The notes beneath the pieces are model-generated. The model saw only the letters and a program-made list of their open reading frames with translations. It was not told the DNA's origin and searched no databases. The position numbers and the translations under genes are program-made. Positions 33,143 to 43,922 of a stretch of 64,000 bases of DNA are shown piece after piece (position 1 is the stretch's first letter; every line of letters begins with the position of its first letter). The DNA is from Cepaea nemoralis (Eukaryota; Mollusca; Gastropoda; Stylommatophora; Helicidae), in the NCBI GenBank assembly GCA_014155875.1, contig JACEFZ010022373.1, positions 347,001-411,000 on the forward strand, given 5' to 3'.

Positions 33143-34020
33143 GCTCTCATCTCATCTCATCATGTTCCTCTTGTACCTTGCGGTGTCGAGGTGAAGTATA
33201 AACTTCGTGAGAGTGCCCGGTTATGGGCTTCGTATATCGACATTCCCATGGATTCTGCTATTCCCTCCGTCCAACGTTTACGTGGTCGGCCTCTTCCTCT
33301 ATTTCCATCTGGTCTGTACATCATTGCTTGTTGTGGCATGCTGTTGACTGGTAACCTACATGCCTGGCCGAACCATTTGACTTGCTGCTTTCTAATAAAA
33401 TCTAGTGCTGCTTTGACCCCCACTTTAGTCCTGATTTCTTCATTTCTGATCTTATCTCTTCTTGATACGTTGAGTATTCTTCTCAGGGACCTCATTTCTG
33501 TTGTTGTGATTTTTCTTTTCTCTTTTTCTGTCATTGTCCAGGTTTGGCATTGGTAGCACAGAGTTGGTAGGAAGATTGTGTTGTAAAGTGCTTTCTTAGT
33601 AGTTATTGATACACGTTTGTTCTTTAGTATTGGTGCCATTTGTCCAATGAGTTGATTTGCCTTATTGCACCTATTTTCGATCTCGTCTTCTGATCTGCCA
33701 TTTGATGATATTATACTTCCTAAGTACTTGAAACTCTTTACTTGTTTCAACGGATGTTCGTTTAGGTGAATTGTTGCTGTTTGTTCTTCTTTAGTTATAA
33801 TCATTACCTCTGTTTTGCTTGTGCTAATTTTCATGTTATGTTCCCTACACATTTCGTTTAGACTATTCATGTGGTCTTGTAATTCAGCTTCTGATTTTGC
33901 TATTAGTGCTTGGTCGTCCGCAAACAGGAGTTCTCTAATGGTTAGATTTGCAGATGGTTCTTCTTCTGTGTTCTCGTCATGCGGTATTCTTGCTGTCTCT
34001 GCTTGGCTCTGCTTGACGAC
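33143..34020 (-). pseudogene. LINE-D RT and C-terminus with (GATGA)n tail
   Basis: The minus-strand frame, open for about 285 codons down to the stop at 33160, carries TIRELLFADDQ (catalytic FADD), HNMKISTSKTEV, VKSFKYLGSIIS (YLGS box), then KALYNTIFLPTLCYQCQTW, MRSLRRILNVSRRDKIRNEE, QQVKWFGQACRLP and GRGRPRKRWTEGI. This is a complete post-catalytic LINE C-terminus. Directly after the stop is a GATGA repeat tail (33143-33161). The upstream RT fingers are absent (5'-truncated). The same family is at 6539-7110. Confidence 0.9.
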
Positions 34021-34315
34021 AGCAAGTTAAATATTTCCGTTGCCACAATGAGTCCGAGCCGGTATAACTTCGACCATGGTGTCGACGCCGAGTGCCCTGT
34101 TTATGAGAGACCTTTCTCTCCTGGCCCTCGTCAAAGCGTGCTTCTCCCCGTATGATCAGTGCTCACATTCCAGGTCATGAATCACCGATACACCACCCAC
34201 CCATGGAGACCTAATGTGTCCGCTTGAGACAGAACATAATTGAGTATTTAAAGATGTCCATTGGTTTGCTGCTTTAGAAGACCAGTAGTGTATTTAATCA
34301 GGCCTGTGTCCTTTT

Positions 34316-34553
34316 CGCCGGCTTCCTGGCTTAGAGGTTAGCAACTTTTCTCCGTAATCTCGTATACTCTCGTAAGTAACGTGACGACGGTGAGAATCAG
34401 CAGTGGTTCGAATCGCGTCGGTAACTTACGGCGTATGTGAGCCGGCTGCTCAGAAAGCAATGGCAAACTACTGAGCGTAATCCTGCCAATAAATCAACAA
34501 TCAGCTGAAAGATGCTGATGTTGACAGCGATGTCCTGTAAAGGATATGCAAAC
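34316..34553 (+). repeat. SINE1 reference copy with A and B boxes
   Basis: The best-preserved copy. A box TGGCTTAGAGG is at 34327-34337, B box GGTTCGAATCG at 34405-34415, then the non-tRNA body with CTCAGAAAGCAATGGCAAAC and a 3' end TGTCCTGTAAAGGATATGC. It is non-coding, probably Pol III transcribed and mobilised by a LINE. No shared 3' tail with the LINEs here was proven. Confidence 0.85.
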
Positions 34554-34950
34554 ATGTTCATGTGTTCTTTTCGCTATTATGTCATGCGTCTGCTGTGGTC
34601 CCATCTGGACCCGCAGCTTTCCACTCCATAAGAAGATTGATAGCTCTTTGATTTCGCTTTAACTCTTTTCTCATCATTTTCGTCATTGTCAAGTGTATTT
34701 CACCTCATAATATAGCTATAAACAGTTGTCTCTCTACATTTATGAGGATCACTGGAGATCAAAGCTTAACACATAACACGTTCACTGATTGCCTGTCAAT
34801 GGAATTAACATACCAGCAGTAGTAAATTAGGATTAGACGGTTTGTGTGGGTAAGAAAACACAATATAATTGCTGTTAGCCAGTACACCGTTTTACCACCG
34901 CTGCTTCAACGCGAGTTCTTGTTCAATGCTTGAAACGTGAGTATGTAACC
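34554..34950. other. Unassigned, with one stray S2 unit
   Basis: 34722-34760 (CAGTTGTCTCTCTACATTTATGAGGA) resembles one unit of the 47-bp satellite at 7.4 kb. Nothing else is recognised. Confidence 0.4.
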
Positions 34951-35532
<582 letters not shown>

Positions 35533-35549
35533 TGTGTGTATATATAAAG

Positions 35550-36764
35550 ATATATTTCAATGGGAAATGCTGAAGAATTCAATCAGTTGTGCAGCAGAAA
35601 AAACTATTCCAAAAGTAAAGAAAGGGGGTCGGAAGACATGGATGACTGAAGAAATTTTACAACTAATGGAAACAAGAAAGCAGAACAATAATATCCTGCC
35701 AAATATGAAGAAATTCACAGAAGAGTCAGAACCTCATGTAAGGAGGCAAAAGAAACATGGCTTGAGAAAAATTGCAGAGAATTGAAAAACAACACAACAG
35801 CAAAAATGCGAAACTAATGCACAAAAGAATTCAGGAGCTTACTAATCAAAGAACACGCAGGCTGCTTAAAGACAAAAGATGAAAGAGTCATAATAGAAAA
35901 AGATCAGATCTTACATGTATGGTCAGATTACGTGAAAAACCTTTATGACGATAACAGAGACGAACAGTATGATGTTCAAAATAATAATTAAGGATCAGCA
36001 ATCTTGAAGATGGAGGTTCAGAATGCTCTTAACCATATGAAATCTGGCAAGACCCCCAGTCCAGACAGCGTCACAACAGAAATGATTAATGCTTTAGAAG
36101 AATATGGAATAGATCAAGTTACCAGTCTGCTTAATACAATATATGATACTGAAAATATACCTCATGAGTTATCTAATTCAGTATTTATTGCAATCCCAAA
36201 GAAATCAGGAGCCTTGGAATGTGATCAACATCGAACAATTAGTATAATGAGTCACATCACGAAGATTTTGCTAAGAATTATCATGCAAAGAGTTAGGAGG
36301 AAAATACAACCTGAAATAGGAGAAGAACAATGTGGGTTTGTAGAAGGCAAGGGCACAGAAAATAGTGTGTATATATTGAGAAGCGTAATCGAACGTTCTA
36401 TAGAAGTAAACAAAGATCTACACCTTTGCTTTATTGACTACACAAAGGCTTTCGATAAAGTGAGACATGTCAACATGATAAGGACGCTTGAAGATCTACA
36501 AATTGATGGAAAAGACCTTAGACTTGTAAATAACATATAGTGGAAACAACAAGCTGCCATAAGAGTTGATAATGAAGTAAGCCAATATCAGTCTATTAAG
36601 AGAGGTGTGAGACAGGGATGTGTAATGTCTCCAGATCTGTTTTCCCTGTACAGTGAAAATATTTTCAGAAATATTGAAGATATGGAAGGAATCAACGTTG
36701 CGGGACGATGCATCAATAACATTAGATATGCAGATGATACAGTCTTGATTGCAGACAATGAACA
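35550..36764 (+). pseudogene. LINE-B reverse transcriptase
   Basis: 5'-truncated non-LTR retrotransposon. The linker AAEKTIPKVKKGGRKTWMTEEI is at 35595, then after frame breaks the RT core: SGKTPSPDSVTTEMI, IPKKSGALECDQHRTISI, EEQCGFVEGKGTENSVYI, FIDYTKAFDKV (catalytic Asp), a TAG stop near 36540, then RGVRQGCVMSPDLFSLY and NNIRYADDTVLIAD (YADD active site). It breaks off at EQKL, where a SINE1 copy begins. The thumb and C-terminus are missing. It starts directly after an AT microsatellite. Confidence 0.88.
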
Positions 36765-36791
36765 GAAGTTGCGGACGCAGTTGGTGATCCC
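36765..36791 (+). repeat. SINE1 split copy (left part), right part at 46032-46226
   Basis: TTGCGGACGCAGTTGGTGATCCC continues at 46032 as ATCCCGCATACCC..., with the ATCCC duplicated on both sides of Gypsy-1. Joined, the two parts align to the SINE1 copies at 3607 and 58286, which read GGTTACGGACGCAATTCG and TCACGGACGCACTTCGC. So Gypsy-1 landed in a SINE that had itself followed or cut LINE-B. Confidence 0.8.
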
Positions 36792-38903
36792 TGTAGTGTG
36801 TGTGTAAAGACTGACTGTCGTATTAGCTACTTGTTCTTCTTTACCACTTTAGTGTCGTCCCTGGAGTGAAGAGAATCAACACCCACATTTGTTTTAATTC
36901 AATATCTCTATTCTGGATATATCCAGCAGACTCCGTCCACACACTCCTTCAATCTGTAGACACCTTCCTCTCACTCTTACTCACCCCTGGATCATGTCCC
37001 CTCTCATTCTTCCCCAACATAACATACTTGACAACTCTCGCTTCATCAAATAAAAACAAGACATTTATTAAAGCAAAGAGTATATGTAGGAAACGTGTAT
37101 GTGTGTATAAGGTGTAGAATGCGTGACGTGTATTCTAAATCGTCTATAGACTCAGATCAGTGTTCAAGAGGATATTCATTCTCATCCCTGTGCTGAAGAC
37201 ACACCAGCACCATGTATCCCATACAAGTAGCCTCACCCAGGTGATGCTCCTCCGGTCACGTGAAGACTTCCTCCGTTGTCTCTGGAACCACCAGGATCCT
37301 TGGACACCCCTGACAAACACTGTCTAATTAGAGTCTGATTCACACTATGAACTTCCTCGGTTATTTGACGGATTGTTAATCAGGAAATTCTAATCCTATT
37401 GTCACTGTTAGTGGAGAAATCTTAATGGATCTAGAGTCACTGGTTCTAAAGATTCCTCATATTAACACCACAATCTAACTGTTCTGGGTATCAGTATAAA
37501 TTATGCAATGTTCTGACTGTTTATTGATACATCTATCACTTGGCTAAACCTCAATCTCGTCAACATGTCCTGCTCAGCAGAAGCCAGGTTCCCGCAAACC
37601 AACTTGGGTATAAGCCCTATGTAGCGGCCTCTCAGCAACCTCTGTCTTCAGATGCTGAGCCCTCCTTGTATAAAACTTTGAACCTGCTTCTTTGTAGTAA
37701 ATCATCGCACACTCAAGTGGAACACTCAAGGGGAACTGTACATGGAACCTGTAGAGCAGATAACATCATGGTGAGGGCAACTCAGTCCTGGCCAGAATTA
37801 GGCAAGTGTAGGCCAATAACAGCACTCAGATCTATAACAGAGATCCGATCTCTGTCATACGGCCAAATAACTCAATCATATGATCTGAGACATGACAACA
37901 CCAGGAAAGACTAAAGGAACGGGTAGAAACCCAGCAGATGCCCTATTGGAAGATCCTACCATTACACATTCCCCTCCTCCCTCTCAACCATCCTTAATCT
38001 CTCTAATTATTATTCCACTACATTGTCCTCAACTTCCCGAGTAAAATGATATATAACACAAGCTACTTGAAGCCACACAATAGAATGCTAGTGCCGACGC
38101 TCCTATGATACTTTCTAGCACCGCACTTATAGAACATTCTATCACTAATCATAATACATTATATCACTACACAGTACTGTACTCTATTCCTAATCATACT
38201 CTTAAGTTAGATATAATTAATTGCCTACCATATGTCTATTCCTGTTGTTACTCGAGAAACTAGGCAATCCGATTGGATCTATGTCCGCTGATAACTATCA
38301 CGGCTAAGACAGGCTAGTCCCTCTAATATAACACAACTCGGAATTATCCCCAATCCTAACACTTCCGAATGTTTTCCTCGACTTCATCCACCTGTTTACT
38401 GCACTGGGTTTTAAATGGGTGCTTGAGTGAGTCACCAGAAAGTCCAGACGCCAATCAGTCCAGAATCTGGCTTTGTCATCCTGTTTCCAGACTAACCAGA
38501 GTCAATTAGCTGTCGATTTTCCTTTTTATCTGGGGAGTTCTTTGTCTCATCCAACAAATATCCGGGTTGTCTGTAAGCCAGAGACCTTTCTCCCATTACA
38601 GAATCCTTCTGACCTCTAGCAGGCATTCTGTCTATCACTTGCAACGGCCAACTTCCGTTTTGTAGACAAATGTCGCCAATACACACCTCTCGAACAACAT
38701 CCTGTCATCAAATTGTCGACTGTGTGTAGACAACTCGACGTGACTCCCTTTGATCTCATACACACTGTCGACCAGGTGCAGAGAATCTGTACCGACGTAT
38801 TTTCCTCAGTTTGTTCACCATAACAGAGTCAATTGTGTTAGCAAAATAATTTCGGGCCTGGTTGTCATCAGTCGCAACTAACAAGTTTATTTATCCTGTG
38901 ACA
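36792..38903 (-). repeat. Gypsy-1 3' LTR
   Basis: 2112 bp, starting TGTAGTGTGTG and ending CCTGTGACA. It is nearly identical to 43923-46031. It is unusually long for an LTR. A 124-codon plus-strand frame inside is shared by both LTRs but has no known signature. Confidence 0.95.
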
Positions 38904-38920
38904 TAGGCCCCCTCCTAAGA
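38904..38920 (-). promoter_or_regulatory. Gypsy-1 polypurine tract
   Basis: On the minus strand AGGAGGGGGCCTA immediately precedes the 3' LTR, the expected position for plus-strand DNA priming. Confidence 0.6.
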
Positions 38921-38968
38921 GAGTAGTCCGCAACAACTCTTTCTTCTTGGAGGTTCGATCCACATGAC

Positions 38969-39744
38969 CTATTCCTCTTCTTCAGGAGCTGGATGTCTAG
39001 ACAGGAAATCAGCTCCAACATTTTCCTTCCCAGGTATATACTCCACTGTAAAGTGGTATGGCTGAAGTAGCAACGACAACCGCATCAAACGGGCGTTGAG
39101 CTTCTGAGACGTGGCCAGGAATATCAAAGGTTGATGATCCGATTGAACTCGAAACTGAACTCCATACAAATAAGGCTGGAATTTTTGTACGGCCCATACG
39201 AGAGCCAATACTCTCTCTCAACGGTCGAATAATTCCTCTTAGCCGGGAGAAGTTTCTTGCTTGCGTATGCCACTGGTTTCAAAACTGAAGCATCGTATTT
39301 TCCTTCCTGTAACAAAGCTGCCCCAATCCCAATCCCACTTGCATCCGTTCTCAACACAAATGGTTTGGAAAGGTCCGGGAGCTGTAACACAGGTTTGCTG
39401 ACCAAGGCCTCCTTTAACTGACTGTAGGCACTCTCACATTCTGGTGTCCAAACTATTTAGTCTGGGAATCCCTTTTTCAAGGTTTCTGTTAATGGAGCTC
39501 CCAGTTCCGTGAAATGTGGGATAAATTTGTGGTAGAACCCACACAACGAGAGAAACGATCGCACATCCTTCTTCGTTTTTGGCCCTGGAGCAGTTCTGAT
39601 TTTCTCTAGGTTCTTTTCCTCTGGGACAATGTGTCCTGGAGTGATGGTGTGACCTAGAAATTCCAGAGTCTGGTAACGGATCATGCACTTGGTTGGGCGA
39701 GCTGTAAGCCCTGCTTCCTTGAGCTTATTGAAAACACTTTCCAA
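38969..39744 (-). pseudogene. Gypsy-1 RT connection and RNase H, broken
   Basis: Continues the RT frame after an in-frame TAA at 39745: FLGHTITPG, VRSFLSLCGFYHKFIPHF (the Gypsy FLGL-YYRRFI region), a second TAA near 39450, then RNase H with FVLRTDASGIGIGAAL (catalytic Asp), YSTVERE, a frameshift near 39215, MALVWAVQKF, SDHQPLIFL and FTVEYIPGKENVGADFLSR (last catalytic Asp). It ends at an EEEE tail 66 nt before the LTR. All domain landmarks are present, only the frame is interrupted, which indicates recent decay or sequence errors. Confidence 0.85.
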
Positions 39745-41307
39745 TTATTGTAAATGGTCATCTAAGCTGTCACTGGAAATCAGAATATCATCCATGAATG
39801 AGATGATGGACGGATCCTTTAAAGGATCTAGTAAAGTCCTCATCATGCGAGTAAACACACTAGGTGCATTGCTGAGTCCAAAGGACATGACCTTGAATTC
39901 ATAATGTCCACTGGGGGTACTGAAGGCCAGAAGGGGTCGAACCTCTGGTTTGACCGGAATCTGATAATACCCGCGACTCAGATCCACCTTTGAGAAATAC
40001 CTTGCCTTATGGAGCCTCGCGAATAACTGAGTTGGATTCGGCAAAGGTTCCACCTGAAATTGTGTATGACTGTTCAGAAGTCGGTAGTCTATACACAACC
40101 GGTGTTCTCCACTTGGTTTTCGTAACAAAACTACCCCCGCATTGTATGGGGATGTGGATGGTGCAATCACGTCATCCTCCAACAGTTTCTGTATTTCCTC
40201 CTCCAGTACCTTTTCTTTAGAGAATGGCACTGGGTAAACCTTTTGGCGAACAGGCTCTTGAGTGGTAAAAGTCATCTCGAACTCCACCAACCTCGTTCGT
40301 CCTGGTTTATCAGTCAGGATCTCCTTATGAGACTCAAGAACCTGGGTTATCTTTTCCCTCTCCTTGGAAGTCAGATCAGGGTTCACCTGTACATCCTTGT
40401 AGGTTTCCTGGTGTACCAGGGGATATTCCCTTCCCTCGTTGGTTCCCACTTCTGTCTCTACTGCAACTGCCATTGCCAGGAGGTGAGCTGCTTTTTCTCC
40501 TGGTCTCTCTTCGTATTTTCGCAAGAGATTGATATGGAAAATCTTCGACTTTCCCCGGATCTGGATCTGATAGTTGGTTCTGGATATCACCCTTTCCACG
40601 GGAAATGGTCCTTGCCAACCTATCTCCAGTTTGTTGTTTCCCGTTGGGAGTAGCAACAATACTTTGTCTCCCACCTCTAGAGATCTGTCTTTAGACCTAC
40701 GGTTGTAGTAAGCCGCATGTCTTTTTCTGGCCTTTTTCAAATTTTGATTTGCCAGAGTCCATCCCTTGTGAAGCTTTTCTTTCAGTTCCTCCACATATTT
40801 GTAAGAAGAGATCACTTCTTCTGACGTCCCCTCTTCAGTCCAACTCCTCAACATGGCTTCCAACGGTCCTTTGATTGGACGACCAAACAGCAACGTAGCG
40901 GGTGGTAGTCCTGTTGAGCCATGAGGAACTTCCCGATAGGCAAAGAGGGCTGCTGAGATATATTCATCCCACCTATCAGGTTTTTCCTGCGCTAGTTTCC
41001 TGAGCATTGTCATCAACGTGCCGTTGAAACGCTCTACTTGTCCATTGGCTTGAGGGTGGTAAGGGCTGGTATGGATATGGTTCGAGTGGAATACCCTAAA
41101 TACCTCCTCCATAAGTTTTCCACAAAACTGGGACCCATTGTCCGTCAGTATTAGATCAGGAAAGCCTAATCTTGTAAAGGCCTCCATCAGTGCGTCCGCC
41201 ACTCTTTTCGAGTCAATTGTGGTCAACGGTATGGCTTCACCCCACATTGTACAGCAATCCACCATTGTACATGTTCCTCTTCCTAGTCCTAGGAAGTGGA
41301 CCCACAA
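39745..41307 (-). CDS. Gypsy-1 integrase C-terminal part and reverse transcriptase
   Basis: A 520-codon frame. The integrase core has LTDNGSQF with catalytic Asp about residue 56 and QANGQVERFNGTL with Glu about 92, a DD35E spacing. A GPY/F-like module follows (KLEIGWQGPFPVERV, about 225). Then the RT: VPFSKEKVLEEEIQKLLEDDVI, STSPYNAGVVLLRKPSGEHRLC, VDLSRGYYQIPV (catalytic Asp), SFGLSNAPSVFTRMM and SFMDDILISS (the F-x-DD active site) near the end. Integrase N-terminal to RT in one frame is the key structural oddity. The first integrase Asp is in the preceding frame. The start is arbitrary, because the frame is entered by a frameshift near 41265. Confidence 0.9.
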   Translation of the reverse strand: MWVHFLGLGRGTCTMVDCCTMWGEAIPLTTIDSKRVADALMEAFTRLGFPDLILTDNGSQFCGKLMEEVFRVFHSNHIHTSPYHPQANGQVERFNGTLMTMLRKLAQEKPDRWDEYISAALFAYREVPHGSTGLPPATLLFGRPIKGPLEAMLRSWTEEGTSEEVISSYKYVEELKEKLHKGWTLANQNLKKARKRHAAYYNRRSKDRSLEVGDKVLLLLPTGNNKLEIGWQGPFPVERVISRTNYQIQIRGKSKIFHINLLRKYEERPGEKAAHLLAMAVAVETEVGTNEGREYPLVHQETYKDVQVNPDLTSKEREKITQVLESHKEILTDKPGRTRLVEFEMTFTTQEPVRQKVYPVPFSKEKVLEEEIQKLLEDDVIAPSTSPYNAGVVLLRKPSGEHRLCIDYRLLNSHTQFQVEPLPNPTQLFARLHKARYFSKVDLSRGYYQIPVKPEVRPLLAFSTPSGHYEFKVMSFGLSNAPSVFTRMMRTLLDPLKDPSIISFMDDILISSDSLDDHLQ

Positions 41308-42682
41308 TATCGATGGCTACCCTCTCGAAAGGAGAGTTCATGATGGGCATTTCACCCAAGACCACCGGCGCTGTCCAGTGTTTCGGTGCCACCCTCTGGC
41401 ACTCAGGGAACGACTTCACATACCGACGCACATCACCTGTCATTCCCGGCCAATAGTAGTGGCAGGAAATTCGCTGTATGGTGGCGGCAATACCCATGTG
41501 CCCACTGAATGAGATGGTATGCCCCATATGAAGAATCTGGGAACGGTGGGCCTTTGGGACCACCAACTGACCCTGTAGGTTGTCTCCCCTTCCGGCTCTC
41601 CTGTAGAGTATCCTATTCTTCATATAGTACTGCCCCCGTTTGGGTGGATCAGCACTTTTCTGCAGCTTTTTGTAGGAAGGACGTAGAGTAGCATCCTCAC
41701 TCTGGGCAGTTCGCAACTCCCCTGGCAGTGGGTTAGTCACATTGACTTCTGCCTCATCCGTTTTCGTCTGAGAGCGAGTCTCAATTGCTCCCATATGGAT
41801 TGGCTCCCTGGGCATTACCAGAAAGACATACCGGCAACCAAGGATTACTGGAAAAATTGGATCGGTCAATACAGCGGCCTTGATGGTGCCGGTGACATAT
41901 CTTGACCGAATCTCCACTCTGGCAATGGGCAATTTCATGGCTACAGCACTCTTCTGTGCAGGCTGTATCTCCATGGTTTCACCTGTGAATTGTTCTGGAT
42001 GTACTAGATCCGCAGAAATCCCGGCCTCCCCGTCCAGTCCTGTGTCGTATAAACACTCCACTTGACGACCGTTAACTTCTACCAATTCCACTACAGGTGG
42101 TTTTTCCTGGTCTGGAGTCTCTCCTTCGGCCTCGACCTGTTCGGTGGGCTCCACCTTAGGTTTCCCGGGGCACACGACGAATTTAGAGTCTCCTGACTTT
42201 CCCCTGCAGTCAATAGCATTGTGTGTATTCGACCTGCAGTGTTTGCACCATTTCCCTGTCCTAGATTTTCTTGTGCCGGACTTGAGTGAGCTCTCCTGGT
42301 GGTGAGCATCCTTATCGACCTTTGCATTGTCAGTGTCCACCTGCGTTGAAGTCACTTGACATGCCGCGAAGTGAGGGTTCTTAGCCTTCGATTTGCAATC
42401 CCTCGTATTGTGAGAAGGTGACTTACAAATCGAACACCACTTCTCCGACCATGGTCGTTTTTGTGTAAAGCTTGAAGTTTTCTTGCTTTCCCCCTTCGTC
42501 TTCTCCGAACTCTCCTCTGAAGTTTTGACATATGGTTCCACCTTCTTAGTTCCTGTGCTTTTTGCTTTCTTCAGGTTATGTTTTTCCTGACTTTTGGTGT
42601 TTGTAGAAATGTTCTCTGATGCCTCCCCATGGACCTCGACGAACCGTTCTGTCAATTTCGTCACCATGTCGATTCGTTCCAT
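41237..42682 (-). CDS. Gypsy-1 nucleocapsid, protease and integrase N-terminus
   Basis: A 481-codon frame. Two CCHC knuckles are at about residues 83-96 (WCSICKSPSHNTRDC) and 146-159 (WCKHCRSNTHNAIDC), both C-x2-C-x4-H-x4-C. The aspartic protease DTG is at about 213-215 (LYDTGLDG, where most have DTGA), and its C-terminal strand is near 280 (PVILGCRYV). The integrase zinc-binding domain starts with GHTISFSGHMG (His 388 and 395), but its first Cys is replaced by Phe (SFPECQ, about 425). The first catalytic Asp of the core is in VAIDIVGP (about 458). The frame then shifts. It functions in RNA binding, polyprotein cleavage and integration. Confidence 0.88.
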   Translation of the reverse strand: MERIDMVTKLTERFVEVHGEASENISTNTKSQEKHNLKKAKSTGTKKVEPYVKTSEESSEKTKGESKKTSSFTQKRPWSEKWCSICKSPSHNTRDCKSKAKNPHFAACQVTSTQVDTDNAKVDKDAHHQESSLKSGTRKSRTGKWCKHCRSNTHNAIDCRGKSGDSKFVVCPGKPKVEPTEQVEAEGETPDQEKPPVVELVEVNGRQVECLYDTGLDGEAGISADLVHPEQFTGETMEIQPAQKSAVAMKLPIARVEIRSRYVTGTIKAAVLTDPIFPVILGCRYVFLVMPREPIHMGAIETRSQTKTDEAEVNVTNPLPGELRTAQSEDATLRPSYKKLQKSADPPKRGQYYMKNRILYRRAGRGDNLQGQLVVPKAHRSQILHMGHTISFSGHMGIAATIQRISCHYYWPGMTGDVRRYVKSFPECQRVAPKHWTAPVVLGEMPIMNSPFERVAIDIVGPLPRTRKRNMYNGGLLYNVG

Positions 42683-43594
42683 GTCCCTTGTTCTCCCAAG
42701 AATGTCCTGAGAGGTTTCGACATTTGCTTCCGCATCTGGTCGACTACCGTGAGCTCTTCCAGACTCTCATAGTCATGCGCAAACCCAGCCAAATCCATCC
42801 ACTTATGGAGATATGCTTTCAGACGCAGACTATAGGCGGCGAACAACTCCCCCGGTTCTCGTTTCGCTCCTCGAAATTTTTTTCCGGTAGGTATGGGACG
42901 TAACTTCGAATCTTTTCAGCAAAGCCGTCTTCAACCCGTCATAATTGTTCTCATGTCCTGGTGGCAGGCGAGAATAAACCTCGTAACCGGTCCCGCGTAA
43001 TCCCTGGGATAGCTTGAGATTCCATTTCTCACGCTCCAGACCCATAGCAACTGACATAGCCTCGAAGCGTTGAAGGTACTGGTCAATCTTCTCTTTGTCC
43101 TCCTCGTAGATCGCTAGAGGGAACTTCATAGCATGGTAGCTATGTCCACTTACTGGTGTTGAGCCAGGGAGAGAGGAACCTCCCACTGCTCCCTCAGTTT
43201 CCCCACTAGATTTCCTCTTAAGCTCGAGTTCCCGCATCCGGTACTCATGCTCCATTTTCTGAGCCTCTTGCTCCGCTTTCCGTTGCTTAGCAGCTTGCTC
43301 AACCTCAAGTATCTTAGCAGCTTGCTCTGCTTCCAGTTTTTTAGCTTCTATTTCCAGCCTTCTCATGGCTCGCTCAGCCTCAAGTTGCCTAGCAGCTTGT
43401 TCTGCTTCCAATTTCTTAGCTGCTTGCTCTGCCTCCATCCTTCTCAATTCCAACTCGGCCTTCCGATCTTCCCTTTCTGCTTGACGATACTCCCTCTCCA
43501 ATTCCTGTATGTAATCCGTTAGAGCAGAACCCGACAATCCCATTTCTTCCCCCTTTGAACTAAGTTCCGCCGTAGTCAGTTTAGGAGTGGCCAT
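42661..43594 (-). pseudogene. Gypsy-1 Gag (coiled-coil capsid protein), frameshifted
   Basis: The start at 43594 (MATPKLTTAELSSKGEEMGL) is the first ATG after the primer site. Residues about 40-140 are an Ala/Glu/Lys/Arg-rich heptad-like repeat (AEQAAKKLEAEQAARQLEAE pattern), a long coiled coil. A capsid-like region follows (MKFPLAIYEEDKEKIDQYLQRFEAM, WNLKLSQGLRG, LLKRFEVT). A frameshift near 42840 moves the reading into YSLRLKAYLHKWMDLAGFAHDYESLEELTVVDQ (42661-42846), the C-terminal capsid half, which then overlaps the knuckle-bearing frame. The family is typical of Gypsy elements with SCAN-like capsids. Confidence 0.8.
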
Positions 43595-43899
43595 TTTACA
43601 GAGAGGTAACTCAACAGATAGAGTATAGATTATCTCTAAACCAATACATAGCTAATGACAAAATACTATTAATCTATATATTTATAACACACCACACAAC
43701 ACAACACAATCACTCAGTGACAAGAGTAGAATCAGGACCACAGACCTATGCAGACGTGTGAAGTGTGAACAGGTAAGATAAGTCCTAACACCTATCCACA
43801 TTCACTCTAGCTGGATTCTCACTAATAGGATATCTCCATCCTCTAACTAAAGATTCCGTGTTAAAAGATCCCGTTGTCTAAAGATCCCGTTGTCCAAAG

Positions 43900-43917
43900 A
43901 TCCCGGACGAGCACCCA
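43900..43917 (-). promoter_or_regulatory. Gypsy-1 primer binding site, tRNA-Pro-like
   Basis: The plus strand reads ATCCCGGACGAGCACCCA. It equals the 3' end of animal tRNA-Pro (…ATCCCGGACGAGCCCCCA, from memory of the tRNA consensus) with one mismatch, including the terminal CCA. It lies 5 bp from the 5' LTR on the coding strand, the canonical position. Just beyond it, a 15-bp motif (AAGATCCCGTTGTC) is repeated two to three times (43865-43903). Confidence 0.7.
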
Positions 43918-43922
43918 ATAAA

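Noticed and set aside
43247..43522. 91-codon plus-strand frame over gag
   Set aside because: Antisense shadow of the coiled-coil Gag, with Leu/Ser bias from GCTTGCTC repeats.
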